Made by a program: the position numbers and the translations under genes
Part shown: positions 7,209-8,004 of the stretch, piece after piece
How positions within the stretch are numbered: the stretch's first letter is position 1
Layout: the number at the start of each line of letters is the position of its first letter
The notes under the pieces: model-generated
What the model was told of the DNA's origin: nothing
Seen by the model: only the letters and a program-made list of their open reading frames with translations
Database searches by the model: none
DNA from: an uncultured Planctomycetaceae bacterium
Lineage (GTDB): Bacteria > Planctomycetota > Planctomycetia > Planctomycetales > Planctomycetaceae
Assembly: GCA_903898975.1 (NCBI GenBank)
Contig: CAIUHT010000877.1
Coordinates: 1 to 8,004, forward strand
DNA: 8,004 nucleotides
Direction of reading: 5' to 3'

Positions 7209-7259
7209 TTTCAGGAGTGTGTCGGCGGATTGGCAGGAAGTGCCGCGCGGCGCAGGGCG

Positions 7260-7288
7260 TGATCCGCGGCGCGTCGTCACGGTATACT
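7260..7288 (+). promoter_or_regulatory. Possible sigma-70-type promoter for the thioesterase
   Basis: TATACT at 7283-7288 matches five of six bases of the -10 consensus and stands out in GC-rich DNA. The hexamer 17 nt upstream (TGATCC, 7260-7265) is a poor -35. Initiation just downstream would give an untranslated leader of about 125 nt before ATG 7422. GTATAC is symmetric, so the same site could in principle be read leftward. Confidence 0.3.
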
Positions 7289-7352
7289 GCCTTTACCATC
7301 GCAATCATCACCCGCGCCCCCGCTTCCGCCCGTCGCGGTCACGTCCACGTCA

Positions 7353-7366
7353 TCCCCAAAAGGGGA
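7353..7366. repeat. TCCCC-AAAA-GGGGA dyad followed by CAG
   Basis: A perfect 5-bp inverted repeat around AAAA, continuing as GGGGACAGCCA. GGGGACAG-containing palindromic units are known from REP elements associated with RAYT transposases in various bacteria, which is the reason for flagging it. Only one copy is present in the window and no transposase is seen, so the REP reading is weak. It sits in the probable leader of the thioesterase gene, 56 nt before its ATG. Confidence 0.3.
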
Positions 7367-7421
7367 CAGCCATTGGCGGGCTGAGACGGGCCGGGGGGTG
7401 GCCGAGGAGTTTCCCCGCAGC

Positions 7422-7871
7422 ATGCCCGCGATTTACGAACACACCCTGCTGGTGGCCCCCTCCGAGATCGATGGACTGGGCCACGTGAACAACGTCGAGT
7501 ATGTCCGCTGGATGCAGGCTGCCGCGGTCGCCCACTCCGCCGCCCAGGGCTGGCCCCACGAGGCCTACGTCGCGCTGGGAGCGGGATGGGTCGTCCGCTC
7601 GCATCACATCGAGTACCTGCAACCGGCTCACCTGGGCGATCGCATCCTGATCCGGACCTGGGTCGCCACCATGCGGAAGGTCACCTCGCTCCGCCGCTAC
7701 GAGATGCTCCGGTCCACCGGCGACCCCGCCACCAGCGACCCGGCCGCCAGCATCGTGCTGGCCCGGGGCGAGACCGACTGGGCGTTCATTGATTTTCAAA
7801 CCCGGCAGCCCCGGCGGATCGCCCCCGAAGTGCAGCAGTCGTTCGTCCTGGTCGCCGACCCTCCCGCCTGA
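7422..7871 (+). CDS. Acyl-CoA thioesterase, hotdog fold (4HBT family)
   Basis: 149-residue cytoplasmic protein predicted to hydrolyse an acyl-CoA to free acid and CoA; chain length and substrate are unknown. The active-site helix region reads SEIDGLGHVNNVEYVRWM (14-31), with Asp17, His21 and Asn24 in the arrangement of the FadM/YbgC branch of the 4-hydroxybenzoyl-CoA thioesterase family. The central strands follow as VVRSHHIEYLQPAHLGDRILIRTWV and then SLRRYEMLR, the usual hotdog beta-sheet pattern. The size is typical of a single hotdog domain, which normally works as a dimer or tetramer. I chose ATG 7422 because it has GAGGAG 12 nt upstream (7404-7409) and the fold begins at once (MPAIYEHTLLV). 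An in-frame GTG at 7398 would add eight residues but lacks a ribosome binding site. It is transcribed away from the thioredoxin/NHL gene and appears to be single. An acyl-ACP thioesterase role is possible. Confidence 0.88.
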   Translation: MPAIYEHTLLVAPSEIDGLGHVNNVEYVRWMQAAAVAHSAAQGWPHEAYVALGAGWVVRSHHIEYLQPAHLGDRILIRTWVATMRKVTSLRRYEMLRSTGDPATSDPAASIVLARGETDWAFIDFQTRQPRRIAPEVQQSFVLVADPPA

Positions 7872-7891
7872 TCGAGCGGTCCGGCCCTTCT

Positions 7892-7914
7892 CCGACAGCC
7901 TTCGGGGCGGTCGG
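7892..7914 (+). terminator. Candidate terminator hairpin after the thioesterase gene
   Basis: Twenty nt past the thioesterase stop, CCGAC (7892-7896) pairs with GTCGG (7910-7914), and GCC with GGC inside it across one A-G mismatch, leaving a TTCGG loop. An outer TCGAGC (7872-7877) and GCTCGA (7914-7919) could extend the fold. No T-tract follows, so it is not a standard intrinsic terminator. The remaining sequence to 8004 shows no supported gene. Confidence 0.35.
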
Positions 7915-8004
7915 CTCGACCCCCAGACGCTGCCAGATTACCCCGAGCAGGACTTTCGATCGGCAAGCCTCAGTTGTTGTGGTGTTTCCGCAGGTTTTTG
8001 AAGA

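Larger units (their letters stand above)
7067..7421. other. Intergenic region between divergent genes
   Basis: 355 nt separating the thioredoxin/NHL gene (minus) from the thioesterase gene (plus), so promoters for both should lie here. Visible content: AGGAG for the minus gene (7076-7080), a nested inverted repeat (7167-7208), a TATACT hexamer (7283-7288), a TCCCC-AAAA-GGGGA dyad (7353-7366), and GAGGAG for the plus gene (7404-7409). No RNA gene or convincing small ORF was recognised. A plus-strand frame open from 7084 to 7488 runs into the thioesterase in another frame, and its Arg/Pro-rich translation resembles no protein I know. Confidence 0.8.

Noticed and set aside
7212..7300. Small plus-strand ORF after AGGAG at 7212-7216
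   Set aside because: It merges into an Arg/Pro-rich frame that overlaps the thioesterase gene out of frame; no sign of a real product.

Overview
The window looks like an ordinary stretch of chromosome from a GC-rich planctomycete. This assignment is an inference from gene content. One gene starts its mature part with DWPQWRGP and joins a PQQ-like beta-propeller to ~24-residue leucine-rich repeats. A second gene is an exported thioredoxin/NHL-propeller protein with a CCINC motif. Both kinds of protein are common in Planctomycetes. No phage, transposase, CRISPR, rRNA or tRNA signal was seen.

Layout, right to left. Four genes lie on the minus strand. (1) 7066-4667: exported NHLRC2-like thioredoxin plus NHL propeller. 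(2) 4662-3529: adenine DNA glycosylase MutY, GTG start, only 4 nt after the stop of gene 1. (3) After a 205-nt gap, 3323-732: exported PQQ-like propeller plus leucine-rich-repeat protein. (4) 735-229: GNAT acetyltransferase, whose ATG overlaps the stop of gene 3 in an ATGA. A fifth gene, a hotdog-fold acyl-CoA thioesterase at 7422-7871, is on the plus strand and diverges from gene 1 across a 355-nt intergenic region. That region holds a good -10 hexamer, a nested inverted repeat and a short CCCC-AAAA-GGGG dyad.

The genes form two tight pairs, each probably translated from a shared message: thioredoxin/NHL with mutY, and propeller/LRR with GNAT. The gap between the pairs has hairpins and a strong ribosome binding site but no clear promoter. 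I see no single pathway joining all five. The thioredoxin/NHL protein and MutY could both relate to oxidative stress, but only adjacency supports that.

The ends, 1-228 and 7872-8004, hold no supported gene; each has a hairpin just past a stop codon but no T-tract. I found no clearly new multi-gene system. The best leads are an Asp-to-Glu change at the catalytic position of MutY, a possible second cysteine pair in the C-terminal domain of the thioredoxin/NHL protein, the nested dyad between the divergent genes, and the conflict between ribosome binding site and signal peptide at the start of the propeller/LRR gene.
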